In this document: positions 22,247-23,609 of the stretch, one piece after another
Position numbering within the stretch: position 1 is the stretch's first letter
How the letters are laid out: each line of letters opens with the position of its first letter
NCBI GenBank assembly: GCA_025058955.1
Contig: JANXDV010000003.1
Span: 1 to 23,609 of the forward strand
Reading direction: 5' to 3'
DNA from: Archaeoglobaceae archaeon
Lineage (GTDB): Archaea > Halobacteriota > Archaeoglobi > Archaeoglobales > Archaeoglobaceae
DNA length: 23,609 nucleotides
Position numbers and translations under genes: made by a program
The notes under the pieces: model-generated
Told to the model about the DNA's origin: nothing
What the model saw: the letters and a program-made list of their open reading frames with translations, nothing else
Database searches by the model: none

Positions 22247-22627
22247 CTTTTGCTCTATTAAAACCGCATTTATTATCCCTTCTTGGCTTGGGCGATTTGT
22301 AACCTTTGCTTTTCCAATCTCGGTCATTATTACTGCTCCTTTTGTTATAACGCCATGTCTTACGTAGTGAACATGTGCAGGGTTTTCCAGAACGCTTTTA
22401 ATTGCAACCTTCAGAACTTTTTTCTGAGTTGGATCGTAAACGTTTGCGTATTTATCGGAGAATAGCCTTATTTTATAGTTCCCACCCATCATTCTTTCTT
22501 TTTTCACTTTTCTATCACCAATTACTGTCAGCACTTGCTCTCCACCAAGTTCATACTTTCTTTTTTTCCTGTGTCTTCTGTATAAACCTCCACTCGGCTT
22601 TCTTCTACTTCTTCCCTGGAAGATCAT
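22244..22627 (-). CDS. rps8e: Small ribosomal subunit protein S8e
   Basis: This 127-residue protein of the small subunit occurs in archaea and eukaryotes. The basic N terminus (MIFQGRSRRKPSGGLYRRHRKKRKYELG) and sequences such as NPAHVHYVRHGVITKGA and the end VTNRPSQEGIINAVLI are typical, and the length is normal. A Shine-Dalgarno site ggtgag lies just before the ATG. The gene is divergent from RNase P RNA with a 65-base shared upstream region, so a ribosome part and a tRNA-processing RNA are driven from the same spot. Its 3' end is convergent with the small RNA candidate. Confidence 0.97.
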   Translation of the reverse strand: MIFQGRSRRKPSGGLYRRHRKKRKYELGGEQVLTVIGDRKVKKERMMGGNYKIRLFSDKYANVYDPTQKKVLKVAIKSVLENPAHVHYVRHGVITKGAVIMTEIGKAKVTNRPSQEGIINAVLIEQK

Positions 22628-22663
22628 TCGCTCACCTTTTTCTCGCTACAACTCTCGCCTTAA

Positions 22664-22672
22664 AGATTTTAT
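22664..22672 (+). promoter_or_regulatory. TATA box of the RNase P RNA gene
   Basis: gattttatg lies about 25 bases before the 5' end predicted from the P1 helix. The same AT-rich patch probably also serves rps8e on the other strand. Confidence 0.5.
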
Positions 22673-22692
22673 GCCCTAAGAGCCACTACTAT

Positions 22693-22945
22693 GGGGAGCG
22701 GTGGTGGACTGCTTACCGAAAGGAGGAAAGTCCCCTCACCCGTAGAGATGGGCTTCGCAAGAAGCATCCCCGAGAGGGGATTGAGTGGGAAAAGAAAAGA
22801 ACCCGGCAAGAGGAAATGCGATGAAGCTGAAAAGCGGAGATCACTCTTGCTGGTTGAAAATTCCCACTCACCATCGGGTGCAAGGCTTAATGCTGCTTAG
22901 ACTGATGCAGTCGGAACAGAAGGGGGCTTACTACCACCACTCCCC
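22693..22945 (+). ncRNA. rnpB: RNase P RNA
   Basis: This is the catalytic RNA that removes tRNA 5' leaders. Both universal cores are present: GAGGAAAGTCC (22723-22733) and ACAGAAGGGGGCTTAC (22916-22931). The P1 helix joins the ends: GGGGAG-C-GGTGGT at 22693-22705 with ACCACC-A-CTCCCC at about 22933-22945, with one C-A mismatch. A clear internal hairpin, gatgggcttcgcaagaagcatc (22747-22768), lies in the specificity half. The length of about 253 bases is in the archaeal range. I did not work out every helix, so the archaeal subtype is not assigned. Ends are estimated to within a few bases. The 3' strand of P1 is antisense to the last codons of the next gene. Confidence 0.92.
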
Positions 22946-23530
22946 TCTAATCAAAGCCATTCCAACGTTTATCGCAACATGTCCAGCCATCAAACCGCCC
23001 ACGCATTTGTATCTTTCGTAGACATTCGAAAAGATGAGTCCTGTGGATAGCATGAAAATTATAACCTTCATCATTCCGTATTGGGCAAGAATGATCGATT
23101 CAGGGATGTGCACGATCAGCCATACCGCTAATCCTATGTATTTGTTGAAGTTTGCCTGCCAGACTCGCCAGACGTAGAAATCCACTGCGGAAACGTTTAG
23201 ACACATTAAGATCAGTAGTTTGATCAACTCAAATCCTTTGCCACTCGCTCCAAGAACTGGACCAAATAGTAGAAGAAAGATTGGAAGAAATGGTAGATAT
23301 GCGATTATACCAGCAAAAAAGGATTTTTTATCGCAAAAAATCCCCAGTTTCTGATTTCTTAAATATAGATAGATCGCTGGGAAGGCTAAGAAAGAAAAAA
23401 AGTATAAAATTGCGTGAATTTCATAGTTTGAAGGATAATTAAAAACTTTCTCTTGGTCTATGAGCACTCTAAGGGTGAAGTAGATCAATGGGGGGAGCAA
23501 AGGGAGCCAAAATTTTCTGAGCGATTTCAT
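22931..23530 (-). CDS. CPBP-like integral membrane protein with degenerate active site
   Basis: A hydrophobic 199-residue protein with about six or seven membrane segments. The arrangement resembles the CPBP (Abi/CAAX-protease-like) family. A motif-1 position reads D117-F-x-x-x-R122 (DFYVWR) where active enzymes have EExxxR, motif 2 has H141 in LIVHIPES, and motif 3 is H184-x-x-x-N188 (GHVAINV). The first glutamate is replaced by aspartate and the second by phenylalanine, so proteolysis is doubtful. Function is unknown. The last five codons and stop (RGEWW*) lie antisense to the 3' end of RNase P RNA. The start at 23530 has no Shine-Dalgarno site. Confidence 0.7.
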   Translation of the reverse strand: MKSLRKFWLPLLPPLIYFTLRVLIDQEKVFNYPSNYEIHAILYFFSFLAFPAIYLYLRNQKLGIFCDKKSFFAGIIAYLPFLPIFLLLFGPVLGASGKGFELIKLLILMCLNVSAVDFYVWRVWQANFNKYIGLAVWLIVHIPESIILAQYGMMKVIIFMLSTGLIFSNVYERYKCVGGLMAGHVAINVGMALIRGEWW

Positions 23531-23584
23531 GAGGGATATTTGCGTAATAACTTATCTTTCTTACTCAACCAGAGGAGGATAAAG

Positions 23585-23594
23585 TTTTAAATAT
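23585..23594 (-). promoter_or_regulatory. Possible TATA box of the CPBP-like gene
   Basis: The minus strand reads gatatttaaaac about 60 bases before the start codon, which would leave a leader of some 35 bases. It lies at the window edge and could serve the gene or an unseen neighbour. Confidence 0.35.
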
Positions 23595-23609
23595 CACCCC
23601 TATACTGAG

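Noticed and set aside
22402..22824. A 140-codon plus-strand ORF running from antisense of rps8e into the RNase P RNA
   Set aside because: It lies opposite a ribosomal protein gene and within a structural RNA, and its composition is not protein-like. It is a shadow frame.

Overview
The window looks like a chromosomal piece of a thermophilic euryarchaeon, most probably of the Archaeoglobales. The case rests on the gene mix: an F420-dependent methylene-tetrahydromethanopterin dehydrogenase without other methanogenesis genes nearby, a 4-hydroxybutyryl-CoA dehydratase with fatty-acid-type CoA enzymes, a Thermococcus-like soluble [NiFe] hydrogenase operon (beta-gamma-delta-alpha), a MinD-type HypB partner of HypA, archaeal MetG and S8e, and an archaeal RNase P RNA. 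Promoters are of the archaeal BRE/TATA kind. Many first genes have their ATG about 25 nt after the TATA box (leaderless), while downstream genes carry GGAGGTG-type Shine-Dalgarno sites. The species cannot be fixed from the sequence alone.

Layout. 1-1029: the end of a VapC (PIN) toxin gene and an MntA/HepT (type VII) toxin-antitoxin pair, joined by ATGA overlaps, then a small doubtful ORF. 1058-1999 (-): an unrecognised exported, membrane-anchored protein. 2113-2186: tRNA-Met(CAT). 2383-4329 (-): metG. 4451-6736 (+): an ECF nickel/cobalt importer, cbiM-cbiQ-cbiO. 6733-16104: an acyl-CoA block with a metallo-beta-lactamase-fold hydrolase, a MaoC hydratase, 4-hydroxybutyryl-CoA dehydratase (preceded by a coupled 25-codon ORF), an AMP-forming acyl-CoA synthetase, a TAXI-TRAP transporter (fused permease plus lipoprotein binding protein) and, divergently, a CoA-transferase of the 4-hydroxybutyrate/acetyl-CoA type. 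16136-19940 (-): the hydBGDA-type hydrogenase operon. 20115-21250 (+): hypA and the MinD/Mrp-type hypB. 21292-22116 (+): mtd. 22180-22246: a candidate small structured RNA. 22244-22627 (-): rps8e. 22693-22945 (+): RNase P RNA. 22931-23530 (-): a degenerate CPBP-like membrane protein.

How the genes may work together (inference). The TAXI-TRAP system would import an organic acid, either the CoA-transferase or the synthetase would activate it, AbfD would dehydrate a 4-hydroxyacyl-CoA (or isomerise a 3-enoyl-CoA), and MaoC would hydrate the resulting enoyl-CoA. This would be a catabolic route for 4-hydroxybutyrate or a related acid. The nickel importer, HypA/HypB and the hydrogenase form a second theme: nickel uptake, insertion and use. 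The hydrogenase large subunit ends exactly at its last ligand motif, so it appears to need no C-terminal proteolytic maturation. The most interesting unexplained items are the 25-codon ORF coupled to abfD, the hairpin/U-run between abfD and maoC, the dyad between the transporter and CoA-transferase promoters, the small RNA candidate between mtd and rps8e, and the RNase P RNA 3' end lying antisense to the end of a protein gene. No CRISPR array, insertion sequence or phage gene was seen, and no stretch over 300 bases lacks a gene.
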